Shown here piece after piece: positions 1 through 8,646 of a stretch of 64,000 bases of DNA. The translations under genes were made by a program, and so were the position numbers. The notes beneath the pieces were generated by a model. That model was given only the letters and a program-made list of their open reading frames with translations, ran no database searches and was not told where the DNA came from. Each line of letters begins with the position of its first letter. Position 1 is the stretch's first letter. Source of the DNA: JALYNX01 sp963746905 (GTDB lineage: Bacteria > Actinomycetota > Acidimicrobiia > Spongiisociales > ZC4RG35); the NCBI GenBank assembly GCA_963746905.1, contig CAVVCY010000001.1:342941-406940 (forward strand). Reading direction: 5' to 3'.

Positions 1-1
1 A

Positions 2-736
2 CGGCTGTTCACACAGGGGATGATCACTCTGGGTGGCTCCAAGATGTCGAAGTCGAAGGGCAACGTCGTGGACCCTCTCGAACTGTTCGCGTCACATGGG
101 GCCGATGCCCTCCGGCTCTATCACCTGTTCATGGGCCCGCCGACCGACGACGCGGCATGGGACACGAATGGCGTCGAGGGGACATGGCGCTTTCTCGACC
201 GGTTCTGGCGACTGGTGACAGAGACGGATCGGTTCGACGAAACATCCTCCAACCCGGAGCTGATCGCACAGGCGCATCGTGCTGTCAAGAAGGTGACCGA
301 GGACATCGAGCGATTCGTCTTCAACACCGCGATCCCTCCGCTGATGACACTGGTCAACGCGCTATCGGAGGCTGTGCGGACCGGAATCGACAGGAAGACT
401 TTCGATCAGGTTGTCGAGATGCTGATCAAGTTGCTCGCCCCGATGGCGCCCCATATCAGCCATGAGCTGTGGGAGCGGACCGGGCACGACACGATGCTGG
501 CAACCGAGCCGTGGCCGCTCTGGGACCCGGAACTCGTCACGCAGTCGACGGTGGTCATGGTCGTTCAGGTGAACGGGAAGGTTCGGGACCGGGTTGAGGT
601 TCCAGCCGACATCGCGCCGGACGAGGCGGAGCGGATCGCCCTTGGGCTGGAGAAGGTGCAGGGCTGGATCGACGGTGCCAGTGTCCAGAAGGTGGTTGCC
701 CGACCGCCCAACCTGATCAACTTCGTGGTGGGATGA
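2..736 (+). CDS. leuS: Leucyl-tRNA synthetase, C-terminal part (5' end outside window)
   Basis: Only the last 244 residues are present; the reading frame is open to the window edge. Seen: the class I synthetase signature KMSKS about 15 residues in, followed by GNVVDP, then an alpha-helical anticodon-binding domain and the small C-terminal domain typical of bacterial LeuRS (VNGKVRDRVEVP). Leucyl-tRNA synthetase charges tRNA-Leu in the cytoplasm. The stop codon overlaps the ATG of the next gene by four bases, so the two are probably translationally coupled. The identification is firm from KMSKS plus the C-terminal motif. Confidence 0.95.
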   Translation, partial: RLFTQGMITLGGSKMSKSKGNVVDPLELFASHGADALRLYHLFMGPPTDDAAWDTNGVEGTWRFLDRFWRLVTETDRFDETSSNPELIAQAHRAVKKVTEDIERFVFNTAIPPLMTLVNALSEAVRTGIDRKTFDQVVEMLIKLLAPMAPHISHELWERTGHDTMLATEPWPLWDPELVTQSTVVMVVQVNGKVRDRVEVPADIAPDEAERIALGLEKVQGWIDGASVQKVVARPPNLINFVVG

Positions 737-1128
737 ACGCCGCGCAGGCCCTCGATGCCTCGGGGCTGGACATCACCGAGCTCGGGCATTTCATACATCC
801 CGTGAGACCCGAGCAGGTCACCCTTCGAACTGCCTCATCGGTGATGCGAGGCATCTGGGGTCAGAGCGTCAAGGCGATGACGCTGGGTAACACCGTTTAT
901 ATCCACCCAGCGGTGCTTGCTGGGCCGGCGAGGGCATTGGGCCTGCTGATCATCCACGAGCTCGTCCATGTGCGGCAGTGGCGAAAGCGAGGTGTCTTCG
1001 GATTCCTGGGAGCCTATGGCAGCGACTATCTGAAAGGGCGCCGCCAGAAGCTCGGGCATCGCGGTGCCTATCGGCAGATCGAATATGAAATCGAGGCGAG
1101 AGCGGTCGCCTCCAGGTTCGATATCTAG
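733..1128 (+). CDS. Small HELVH-motif protein (DUF4157-like putative metallopeptidase)
   Basis: A 131-residue protein without signal peptide. Its centre holds HELVHVRQW, an HExxH zinc-binding motif of the kind found in DUF4157/eCIS-core-type and related minimal metallopeptidases. A downstream IEYEIEARAVA segment could supply the third acidic ligand. The protein is too short for a full peptidase with a prodomain, so catalytic activity is uncertain. It starts with ATG overlapping the leuS stop and ends tail to tail with the minus-strand polyphosphate kinase gene, overlapping it by four bases. Substrate is unknown. Confidence 0.7.
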   Translation: MNAAQALDASGLDITELGHFIHPVRPEQVTLRTASSVMRGIWGQSVKAMTLGNTVYIHPAVLAGPARALGLLIIHELVHVRQWRKRGVFGFLGAYGSDYLKGRRQKLGHRGAYRQIEYEIEARAVASRFDI

Positions 1129-1937
1129 GTGACGACCACCCGCTCCAGATCCAATTGCGGCTCCGGGAACTGGCAATTCATGCGTTCCAAGGTGTCGATG
1201 AGGATGGCTGACACCACCAGGTTTCGATACCATTTGCGATCAGCCGGCACCACGTACCACGGTGCGTTGTCGGTCGAGGTCCGGCTCAGCGCCTCCTCAT
1301 AGGCGGTCTGGAACTTGGGCCACAGTTGCCGGTCGTCGAGGTCACCTTGGCGAAACTTCCATCGCTTGCTGGGGTCATCAATCCGAGCCTGGAGTCGAGC
1401 TCGCTGTTCCTCGGGGGAGATGTGGAGGAAGAGCTTGATGATGGTGGTGCCCTCATCGGTCAGGAGCCGCTCGAAGTCGTTGATCTGGTCGTAGCGACGG
1501 CGCCATCGCTCCTCGGGGATCAGCTCCCTAACCCTGACCACCAATACATCCTCATAGTGGGAACGGTTGAAGATGGTTATGAAGCCATTCCGGGGGACGT
1601 GAGGGTGGACTCGCCAGAGGTAGTCGTGAGCCAACTCGAGCTCCGTCGGCTGCCCAAAACTTGCCACCTGGACACCCTGGGGGTTGGTGCCCTTGAAGAC
1701 GTGGCGAATCGTGCCGTCTTTGCCACCGGTGTCCATCGCCTGTAACACCAACAACAGACGATTCCTGGATTCCGCCCAGAGCCGGTCCTGGAGATCGGCG
1801 AGCTGATGTCGCAGCGTGGGTAGGGCAGCTTCACCTTCTGACTTGCCACCTTCAAAACCTACCTTTGCGTCGGGGTCATGCTCAGAGAGCTTGACCTCAG
1901 AACCCGGTTTGACCCGAAATTGGGCGGGATCGAGCAT
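1125..1937 (-). CDS. ppk2: Polyphosphate kinase 2 family protein (polyphosphate:nucleotide phosphotransferase)
   Basis: 270 residues. Seen: a Walker-A-like MDTGGKDGT loop at about residue 68, the FNRSHYEDVLVVRV segment at about 125 and a lid-like FLHISPEEQ segment at about 170, all in the order typical of the PPK2 family. PPK2 enzymes transfer phosphate between polyphosphate and AMP/ADP or GDP. The long N-terminal region and the length fit the single-domain class that phosphorylates AMP or ADP, but the exact nucleotide preference cannot be read by eye. It is transcribed against both flanking genes, so it is probably monocistronic. Confidence 0.88.
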   Translation of the reverse strand: MLDPAQFRVKPGSEVKLSEHDPDAKVGFEGGKSEGEAALPTLRHQLADLQDRLWAESRNRLLLVLQAMDTGGKDGTIRHVFKGTNPQGVQVASFGQPTELELAHDYLWRVHPHVPRNGFITIFNRSHYEDVLVVRVRELIPEERWRRRYDQINDFERLLTDEGTTIIKLFLHISPEEQRARLQARIDDPSKRWKFRQGDLDDRQLWPKFQTAYEEALSRTSTDNAPWYVVPADRKWYRNLVVSAILIDTLERMNCQFPEPQLDLERVVVT

Positions 1938-2009
1938 GGGCGGACCCTAGCCGGGGTACTTCCGTCCCTCCCCAGGGAGTGGTAGGTAGATCCGGGGGGT
2001 GGTGACCGT

Positions 2010-2579
2010 TTGGGTCTTGGGGACGGCAACACGAAATGGGGAATGGGGCTTTGCCTGGTCGCGATCGTGGTTGGCGCAGCACTCGGTCTGGAAAGGAGCG
2101 CGCCAGCCGGGTTAGAGGTATCCATCGGGAGCCCGTCGTCGACGGAGCCTGAGCGGGCGGCTTCGATATCAGTCCACGTCTCGGGTTGGGTGCTCCGACC
2201 CGGAGTGGTCGAGATTCCCGAAGGCTCGATCGTGGCCGACGCAGTCGAAGCCGCGGGTGGTGCTCGCAGTGGCGCCGCACTCGATGCCATCAACCTCGCG
2301 GCCCCGGTCCTGGCCGGGGAGCAGGTGGTGGTGCCGGGGCCGGGCGACGAGGTGGCCGTTGGGTCCCAGCCTGGAGCGGCAGATGGCCATATTTCCCTGA
2401 ATCGGGCTGACGCCATCCAGCTTCAAGACCTCCCCGGAGTCGGGCCGGTCCTTGCCGAGCGGATCATTGCCTACCGCGAGGCCAACGGGCCGTTTCACAC
2501 AGTTGAGGACTTGCTCGACGTGCCCGGCATTGGAGAGGCGAAGCTCGCTGCAATGAGGGATCTGATATCGGTCCCCTGA
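2010..2579 (+). CDS. comEA: ComEA-like competence protein (SLBB plus helix-hairpin-helix DNA receptor)
   Basis: 189 residues from a TTG start preceded by a GGGGGGTGG stretch; an ATG at 2043 (MGLCLVAIVV) is the alternative. Seen: one N-terminal membrane segment, an SLBB-type beta domain (HVSGWVLRPGVVEIP), then two helix-hairpin-helix repeats (LQDLPGVGPVLAERIIAYR and LLDVPGIGEAKLAAMR) at the C-terminus. ComEA proteins are membrane-anchored double-stranded DNA receptors for natural transformation. The gene is followed after 56 bases by comEC, the classic pairing. Confidence 0.9.
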   Translation: MGLGDGNTKWGMGLCLVAIVVGAALGLERSAPAGLEVSIGSPSSTEPERAASISVHVSGWVLRPGVVEIPEGSIVADAVEAAGGARSGAALDAINLAAPVLAGEQVVVPGPGDEVAVGSQPGAADGHISLNRADAIQLQDLPGVGPVLAERIIAYREANGPFHTVEDLLDVPGIGEAKLAAMRDLISVP

Positions 2580-2635
2580 AGCTCGAGCATCCAGCACTGC
2601 CTCCGGCGGTCTCCAGGCCCTGGGTCGTCGGCGCA

Positions 2636-4549
2636 ATGGCCGTTTGGCTTGCCGTGGCCGCAGTCTCCTCGTTGCTTGCTGCCACGCCGCTGTCCCCGAT
2701 CGCTCCCGGCCCGTTTCGGGCCACGGTCACCATGGCCAGCGATGTGATAGAAGGGCGATACGGGCCCTGGGCCCTTGCCGACACCGGCCAAGGCCTGGTC
2801 TTGCTTGATCTCTCAGACCGGGCGGTGGCGCAGGTCGGCCAATTGATCTCCGTTGCTGGTGAGAGCAACGGCGTGCCCGGCGTGGCTCGAGGAGAGCCCT
2901 ATCGCGGCACGATCAGGGTTTCAAAGCTCGGTGTCTTAGGCGACTCCCCTTCGCCCATCGTGAGACTCGGGCAGGCGCTGCGGGATCGGGTGATGACTCG
3001 CCTCGAGCCCCTCGACGATTCCAAAGCGCTCTTGGCGGGATTCCTGATTGGCGATACGAGCGGGCTCGATGACATCGACGTCATGGCGATGCGTCGTGCC
3101 GGGCTCTCGCATTTCACCGCGGTCAGCGGGTCAAACGTCGCCCTCTTTCTCGGGCTGCTCGCGGTGGTCGTCGGGCCACTAGGCATCGGGCCGAAGCGGC
3201 GGGCGGTGGTCGGTCTGATCGGGTTGCCGATCTACGCGGCAGCAACCAGATTCGAGCCCTCGGTGATGAGGGCCACCGTGATGGCGGCCGTGGTGCTGGT
3301 AGGGCGACTGTTCGGCCTGGCATTGGAGGCGTGGCAGCTTCTATCGGTCGCCGTGGTCGGATTGCTCCTCCTCGACCCACGCCTCGCGTCCGACATCGGC
3401 TTTCAACTGTCGGTCGCCGCCACGGCAGGCGTCCTCGTCGGCGCACGATGGCCGGTCGGGTCGGGCCGCTGGCGGCGCGCCGTTGCGGTGACTATCGGAG
3501 CTCAGATCGCGGTCGCGCCGCTCCTCATCATGGGATTCGGGCAGGTGCCACTGCTTTCACCCCTTGTGAATCTGATGGCGGCTCCGCTTGTCAGCGCTGC
3601 CACCGTTATCGGCGCCGTGGGTGTGGGAGCTGTCGATCCTCTGATCGGGATCGCGGCTGGACTCTCCGGAATCGTCCTCGACCTGGCGCGAGGCGTTTCC
3701 AGCTGGCCCCAGATGGGAGTGCTCGGCCTCATCGGTATTGGGGCGCTCTGGGCGTTCTTTGCCCGGTTCCGGTCGCTGCGTGGTCTCGTGGCGATGGTGG
3801 CGGCCCTGGTGTTTGTGGTCGGATTCGTCGGCCCAGCGTCGTCATTGCCGGACACCGGGGTGGTGGTTCTGGATGTTGGTCAGGGTGATTCGATCCTCAT
3901 ATCCGGAGGTGACGGGCGTCTCGCCCTCGTCGACGGTGGGCCGGATCAAGTGCACCTCATCGAGAAGATGGGGGAGTACCGGGTGCGTGGCATCGAGTTG
4001 GTGGTCCTGACTCACGTTCACGCCGATCATGCCGCGGGGCTTCTCGGGCTGGTGGGGCGAATTCCAATCGGACATGTCTGGGCGATAGCCGATCATCACC
4101 GCACGCCGGCGTCCGACAGCCTCTTCGCGCGACTGGGGGAAGCGCGGGTCCCGATCTCCGAGCCAGGCGTGGGGCAACGGTGGGAGCTTGGCCGGGTGAC
4201 TCTCACCGTGCTCGGGCCCCTCCGGCGGTATGCCGGTCCCAACGACGAGTCGATCGTTGTCATGGTCAGTGGCCCTTCGCGATCGATGCTGCTCACCGGT
4301 GACATCGAGGCCATTGCCCAGGACGAGTTGGGACCGATTCGTGCCGATGTGCTCAAAGTGCCGCACCACGGTGGCGCTACGTCGGATGCCGGTTGGTTGA
4401 ATGACGTCGGGGCCGGTCTCGCGGTGATATCTGTAGGGGAGAACGACTTCGGCCATCCTGCCGACTGGGTGGTCTCGACCCTGGAGGAGTCGGGAGCCGT
4501 GGTGAAACGCACCGACCTGGAAGGAGATGTCGTGGTCGAGCTTTCGTGA
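2636..4549 (+). CDS. comEC: ComEC/Rec2 DNA-uptake channel with metallo-beta-lactamase domain
   Basis: 637 residues. Seen: N-terminal membrane segment and small extracytoplasmic domain; the Competence-domain core (FTAVSGSNVALFLGLL) followed by many hydrophobic helices to about residue 400; then a metallo-beta-lactamase domain beginning LDVGQGDSILI with THVHADHAAG and VPHHGG metal-ligand motifs. ComEC forms the inner-membrane channel for transforming single-stranded DNA, and the hydrolase domain is proposed to degrade the other strand. ATG at 2636 is the first in-frame start after comEA. Together with comEA this suggests natural competence, although pilus genes are not in this window. Confidence 0.93.
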   Translation: MAVWLAVAAVSSLLAATPLSPIAPGPFRATVTMASDVIEGRYGPWALADTGQGLVLLDLSDRAVAQVGQLISVAGESNGVPGVARGEPYRGTIRVSKLGVLGDSPSPIVRLGQALRDRVMTRLEPLDDSKALLAGFLIGDTSGLDDIDVMAMRRAGLSHFTAVSGSNVALFLGLLAVVVGPLGIGPKRRAVVGLIGLPIYAAATRFEPSVMRATVMAAVVLVGRLFGLALEAWQLLSVAVVGLLLLDPRLASDIGFQLSVAATAGVLVGARWPVGSGRWRRAVAVTIGAQIAVAPLLIMGFGQVPLLSPLVNLMAAPLVSAATVIGAVGVGAVDPLIGIAAGLSGIVLDLARGVSSWPQMGVLGLIGIGALWAFFARFRSLRGLVAMVAALVFVVGFVGPASSLPDTGVVVLDVGQGDSILISGGDGRLALVDGGPDQVHLIEKMGEYRVRGIELVVLTHVHADHAAGLLGLVGRIPIGHVWAIADHHRTPASDSLFARLGEARVPISEPGVGQRWELGRVTLTVLGPLRRYAGPNDESIVVMVSGPSRSMLLTGDIEAIAQDELGPIRADVLKVPHHGGATSDAGWLNDVGAGLAVISVGENDFGHPADWVVSTLEESGAVVKRTDLEGDVVVELS

Positions 4550-4577
4550 CGGAAATCGGGATGGGACACTGTCGGAG

Positions 4578-5390
4578 ATGGATGGGCGATCTTCGATACA
4601 ACTCGGAAGTGTGGCCCTGCCGCTTGGTGACATCACCCATGTGATGGGGGTCATCAACATGTCGCCCGACTCCAGAAACCTTCACACGGTTGCCCGCTCT
4701 GTTGACGAAGCCCTGCTGATGGCAGACCGCTATCGGACCTGGGGCGGGTCCCTGATCGATCTCGGTGGCCAATCCTCACATTTCGACAATCCGACCATCG
4801 ATGAGGTCGACGAGATCTCCCGGGTTGTGCCAGTGATCGAGGCCCTCGCCGCCGAGGGCCATCTGGTTGCGATCGACACTTGGAAGGCTGAGGTCGCACG
4901 GGCCGCTCTCGACGCCGGGGCTGTCATCGTCAACGACACCGGGGGTCTCCGGGATCCAGAGATGAGATCGCTGGTGGCCGATACGGGCGCGGCAGCGGTC
5001 GCGGTATATGTCGAAGGGACCAACCCCCATGATGTCGGCGAAATCGAGATTCGCGCCGACAAGGCCCGACACACGGCGGAGAAGTTCGCGGGACTGTTGG
5101 CGGAGCTGGAAGGGGAGGGAATCCGCAATGTGATTCTCGATCCAGGGATCGCCCTCAACTACCGCGGGGACTACGAGGCCTACACCCGGATGCAACTCGA
5201 GGTGATCGCCTCCAGTGAGGAGTTGCACCGTCTCGGCGTTCCTCTCCTCATCCCGATCCCCCGAAAGCGGGACTTCCACAGGGTGGTGGCCTACATGGCG
5301 CTGGCACTCGAGCACCGAGCCGACATCATCAGGGTGCACGATGTTGCCGTCGCCTGTGACCTCGCCAAGCTGTTCGGCCGATCGCCTTAA
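4578..5390 (+). CDS. Dihydropteroate synthase-like protein (divergent FolP homologue)
   Basis: 270 residues from ATG 4578; the frame is open to an earlier start at 4527 that would overlap comEC. Seen: VMGVINMSPDS (the pterin-site motif of DHPS), VAIDTWKAEVARAALDAG, IVNDTGG, LDPGI and RVHDVA near the end, all in DHPS order. The usual GxSRKS segment is replaced by IPIPRKRDF and the FGKT part after LDPGI is absent. The TIM-barrel family assignment is firm; whether it makes dihydropteroate or is a FolP2-type paralogue is not clear. It lies 28 bases after comEC. Confidence 0.75.
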   Translation: MDGRSSIQLGSVALPLGDITHVMGVINMSPDSRNLHTVARSVDEALLMADRYRTWGGSLIDLGGQSSHFDNPTIDEVDEISRVVPVIEALAAEGHLVAIDTWKAEVARAALDAGAVIVNDTGGLRDPEMRSLVADTGAAAVAVYVEGTNPHDVGEIEIRADKARHTAEKFAGLLAELEGEGIRNVILDPGIALNYRGDYEAYTRMQLEVIASSEELHRLGVPLLIPIPRKRDFHRVVAYMALALEHRADIIRVHDVAVACDLAKLFGRSP

Positions 5391-5420
5391 GTGTCGTTGG
5401 GCCTGACTACGGTCTGAGAG

Positions 5421-6404
5421 ATGGGTTTGTTCCTCATATCGGCGCCCTCGAATGCCGGTCCTGGCGAACGTCAGAGGATGTTGGACGCCGCTGCCGAGCG
5501 GTTCTCGGAGCAGGGCGTCGGGCGAGCAGAACTGGTGCGAATCGATGTACCGGGGCGTGGCGCCGGCGAGGAAGGCGACGGTTCGCTTCGAGCTGAGATC
5601 GAGCCGTTGGTACCCCTCCTCCAATCGGGTTCTCTGTTCGGAGATCGGCAGGGCCTCGAGATCATGGATGCCCAGAACCTCCAAGTCGCCGAGGCCGGGG
5701 TCCTCGCCGAACTATTGGCGAACACTGACCTGGATTCGATCGAAGTGGTGGTCCTCGTGATCGGTACCACCCCCAGGCCCGTTGCCAAAGTGGTCCAGGA
5801 GCGGGGCAAGTCGGTGTCCGTAAGCAAGATCTGGGAACGTCAGGCGTCGCAGTGGGTGGATGCCGAGGTTCGCGACCGCAGCCTGCAACTCGACAAAGGC
5901 GCCAAGGATGCCTTGCTTCAGAAGTTCGGCACCGACACCGCGGGAATGGGAAGGGCCCTCGACCAACTACACGGGAGCTCAGGCAAGTTCACCAAGCAGA
6001 TGATCTTGGATCGGTTCAAGAATCGCCCGGACGAGCCAACATTCCACATCACCGATGCCATCTCGAAAGGCGATGTCGGGGTGGCGCTGCGCAGGCTTTC
6101 GGACTTCCTGGTCCACGGCCACCCACTGGTCTATCTGGCGGCGGTCGAGTCCGATCTCAAAAAGCGGTCATTGGCCGCGGCCGCACCCAATGAGGACACA
6201 TTTCGAGCCTGGACCGGCTCACGCTCCACCGATCGGGGAGCGTCGAGGGTGTGGTCACAACGAGGGAAGGTGCGGGAGTCGTCTTTGCGGAAGGCTCAGC
6301 AGGCCCTGGTGCGCGCCGACCGGGTGATCAAGTCACAGCCGGAAGAGGTACACCGGGTGACACTGGAGCGGCTGACCGTGGCGCTCTGCCGCTGGTATGG
6401 ATAA
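5421..6404 (+). CDS. holA: DNA polymerase III subunit delta
   Basis: 327 residues. The N-terminal part resembles the P-loop-less AAA domain of HolA (LLQSGSLFGDRQGLEIMDAQNL), followed by the helical lid and collar with DRFKNRPDEPTFHITDAI and VYLAAVESDLKKRSLA. HolA is the clamp-loader wrench that opens the beta clamp. ATG 5421 follows the DHPS-like gene by 30 bases. comEA-comEC-holA-rpsT-lepA is a conserved neighbourhood in many bacteria, which supports the call more than individual residues do. Confidence 0.85.
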   Translation: MGLFLISAPSNAGPGERQRMLDAAAERFSEQGVGRAELVRIDVPGRGAGEEGDGSLRAEIEPLVPLLQSGSLFGDRQGLEIMDAQNLQVAEAGVLAELLANTDLDSIEVVVLVIGTTPRPVAKVVQERGKSVSVSKIWERQASQWVDAEVRDRSLQLDKGAKDALLQKFGTDTAGMGRALDQLHGSSGKFTKQMILDRFKNRPDEPTFHITDAISKGDVGVALRRLSDFLVHGHPLVYLAAVESDLKKRSLAAAAPNEDTFRAWTGSRSTDRGASRVWSQRGKVRESSLRKAQQALVRADRVIKSQPEEVHRVTLERLTVALCRWYG

Positions 6405-6416
6405 CGCCCCCCTCGC

Positions 6417-6457
6417 CCGACCTTCGGTCGGACGGTCCCCCCGCTTCGCAGGGGGAC
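6417..6457. terminator. Two adjacent hairpins between convergent holA and rpsT
   Basis: CCGACC-TTC-GGTCGG at 6417-6431 is a perfect six-pair stem. GTCCCCC/GGGGGAC at 6435-6457 is a seven-pair stem with a nine-base loop. They fill the gap between convergent genes. No long T run follows on either strand, so termination is inferred from position and stem strength. Confidence 0.5.
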
Positions 6458-6467
6458 AACGGACGAC

Positions 6468-6725
6468 TCAGGCGGACGCGGTGACCTTCTTGGCCAACCT
6501 CGACTTCTTGCGGGCCGCTGTCTTCTTGTGAAGCACACCCTTCGAGGTGGCCACGTCGATCTTCTTCTGGGCCGCCTTGTAGAGCTCGTCGGTGGGCTCA
6601 CCGGCGGCTGCTGCGGTCTCGACCTTCTTGATGCTGGTCTTGAGATCGCTGTTGACCGATTTGTTGCGCATCCGCAGACCGTCGTTTTGACGGTTCCGCT
6701 TGATCTGCGACTTGATGTTGGCCAT
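6468..6725 (-). CDS. rpsT: 30S ribosomal protein S20
   Basis: 85 residues, very basic, beginning MANIKSQIKRNRQN as in most S20 proteins and ending in a KKTAARKKSRLAKKV helix. S20 binds 16S rRNA in the body of the small subunit and is needed for assembly. It is divergent from lepA and convergent with holA, the usual arrangement in which rpsT stands alone. An unmistakable match in length and sequence. Confidence 0.97.
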   Translation of the reverse strand: MANIKSQIKRNRQNDGLRMRNKSVNSDLKTSIKKVETAAAAGEPTDELYKAAQKKIDVATSKGVLHKKTAARKKSRLAKKVTASA

Positions 6726-6837
6726 GTTGAAAACCTGAATCCGTTGATGGGAGACCGACTAAACCCCTTTGGGGACCGCCGGAAACGGCAGAGTAGCAGG
6801 GGCTGGATCGAAGTTACAATGGCGGCCCCCCACTCTT

Positions 6838-8646
6838 GTGACCACTCAAGCGCGCATCCGCAACTTCTCGATCATCGCCCATATCGACCACGGCAAGTCG
6901 ACCCTGGCCGATCGCCTGCTCGAGCGCACCGGGGCAGTGAGTGAACGTGACATGCGAGACCAGGTTCTCGACACGATGGACCTGGAACGGGAGCGTGGGA
7001 TCACCATCAAGGCCCAAACGGTCCGATTGCGACATGTGGGAGTGGACGGCGAGGAGTACATCCTCAACCTGATCGACACTCCCGGTCACGTCGATTTCTC
7101 GTATGAAGTCTCCCGATCTCTAGCTGCGTGTGAGGGTGCTCTGCTGTTGGTCGACGCCGCCCAAGGTGTTCAGGCCCAGACGTTGGCCAACGCCTATCTC
7201 GCCATCGAGGCAGGTCTCGAGGTGATCCCGGCGATCAACAAGATCGATCTGATCGCTGCCAATCCCGAGCGGGTGGCTGGTGAGATTGTCAACATTCTCG
7301 GGGGCTCACCGGAGGACATCGTGCGTCTCTCCGCCAAGACCGGGGATGGCGTCGACACATTGTTCCAGCGTCTCGTCGAGCAGGTGCCTCCACCCGCGGG
7401 CGATCCCGACGCTCCTTTGCGCGCACTCGTATTCGACTCCTATTTCGACGCCTACCGCGGAGTCGTTTGCTACGTCCGGATTGTCGACGGTCGTCTCAGC
7501 TCCGGTCAGAAGATCCGACTCATGGCGACCGGCGAGAACCACGACGCCAACGAGATCGGGGTTCTGACGCCATCGGCCGAGCCCATCGCCACCCTGGGTG
7601 CCGGTGAGGTCGGCTACCTGATCACGGGGGTCAAGGAGATCGATCGGATCAAGGTCGGGGACACGCTGACCGACGCCGCTCGACCCGCTCATGGGCCTCT
7701 GCCCGGGTATTTGGAGCCGAAGCCGATGGTGTTCTCCGGGATGTTTCCCACCGACGGCGACGATTTCGAGCGTCTCCGGGAAGCCCTCGAGAAGTTGCGG
7801 CTCAACGATGCCTCACTCGTTTACGAGCCCGAGAGCAGCCGTGCCCTCGGTTTCGGCTTTCGATGCGGATTTCTCGGCTTGCTTCACATGGAGATCATCC
7901 GGGAGCGTCTGGAGCGGGAATACGACCTCGATCTGGTCGCCACGGCACCATCAGTGGCCTATCGGGTGACCATGCCCAACGGCACGATCAAGGAGATCAA
8001 ATCGCCCCAGGATCTCCCCGACTCGGGGAGTCTCAGCGGCGTCGCTGAGCCTTACGTCAAGATCATGATCCTGACGCCGTCCGAATTCGTCGGGCCGATC
8101 ATGGAGTTGGTCACCGGGCACCGGGGTGAGATCGGGAACATGAGCTACCTGGGCCCCGAGCACGTCGAGCTCGACTGCGAGATCCCTCTGGCAGAGATCG
8201 TCTTCGGCTTCTTCGACCAGCTCAAGTCACGGACCCGCGGGTACGCGTCGTTGGACTACGAGCCGGTCGGATACCGCGAGGCCGACCTGGTCAAGGTCGA
8301 CATCCTCCTCAACGGCCAGCCGGTGGACGCCTTCTCGGCGATCATCCACAAGGACAAGGCGCAGGAATACGGGAAGGCGATGACCGGCCGTCTCCGAACC
8401 CTCATTCCACGGCAACTCTTCGACGTTCCCATCCAGGCCGCCATCGGCGGGCGAATGATCAGCCGAGAGACGGTCAAGGCCAAGCGCAAAGACGTCATCG
8501 CCAAGTGTTACGGGGGGGACGTCACCCGAAAGAAGAAGCTGCTCCAGAAGCAGAAGGAAGGCAAGAAGCGGATGAAGATGGTGGGATCTGTCGAAGTCCC
8601 CCAGGAGGCGTTTGTCGCCGCTCTCCGCGTCGACGACGACGTGTGA
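6838..8646 (+). CDS. lepA: Elongation factor 4 (back-translocase LepA)
   Basis: 602 residues from GTG 6838, chosen because family members start a few residues before IRNFSIIAHIDHGKSTL; an earlier in-frame TTG at 6769 would add an atypical leader. Seen: G1 AHIDHGKS, G2 region with RGITIKAQ, G3 DTPGHVDF, G4 NKID, then domain II, the EF-G-like domains and the LepA-specific C-terminal domain (GGDVTRKKKLLQKQKEGKKRMK). LepA is a ribosome-associated GTPase acting on stalled or misassembled ribosomes. Its stop overlaps the hemW start. Confidence 0.97.
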   Translation: MTTQARIRNFSIIAHIDHGKSTLADRLLERTGAVSERDMRDQVLDTMDLERERGITIKAQTVRLRHVGVDGEEYILNLIDTPGHVDFSYEVSRSLAACEGALLLVDAAQGVQAQTLANAYLAIEAGLEVIPAINKIDLIAANPERVAGEIVNILGGSPEDIVRLSAKTGDGVDTLFQRLVEQVPPPAGDPDAPLRALVFDSYFDAYRGVVCYVRIVDGRLSSGQKIRLMATGENHDANEIGVLTPSAEPIATLGAGEVGYLITGVKEIDRIKVGDTLTDAARPAHGPLPGYLEPKPMVFSGMFPTDGDDFERLREALEKLRLNDASLVYEPESSRALGFGFRCGFLGLLHMEIIRERLEREYDLDLVATAPSVAYRVTMPNGTIKEIKSPQDLPDSGSLSGVAEPYVKIMILTPSEFVGPIMELVTGHRGEIGNMSYLGPEHVELDCEIPLAEIVFGFFDQLKSRTRGYASLDYEPVGYREADLVKVDILLNGQPVDAFSAIIHKDKAQEYGKAMTGRLRTLIPRQLFDVPIQAAIGGRMISRETVKAKRKDVIAKCYGGDVTRKKKLLQKQKEGKKRMKMVGSVEVPQEAFVAALRVDDDV

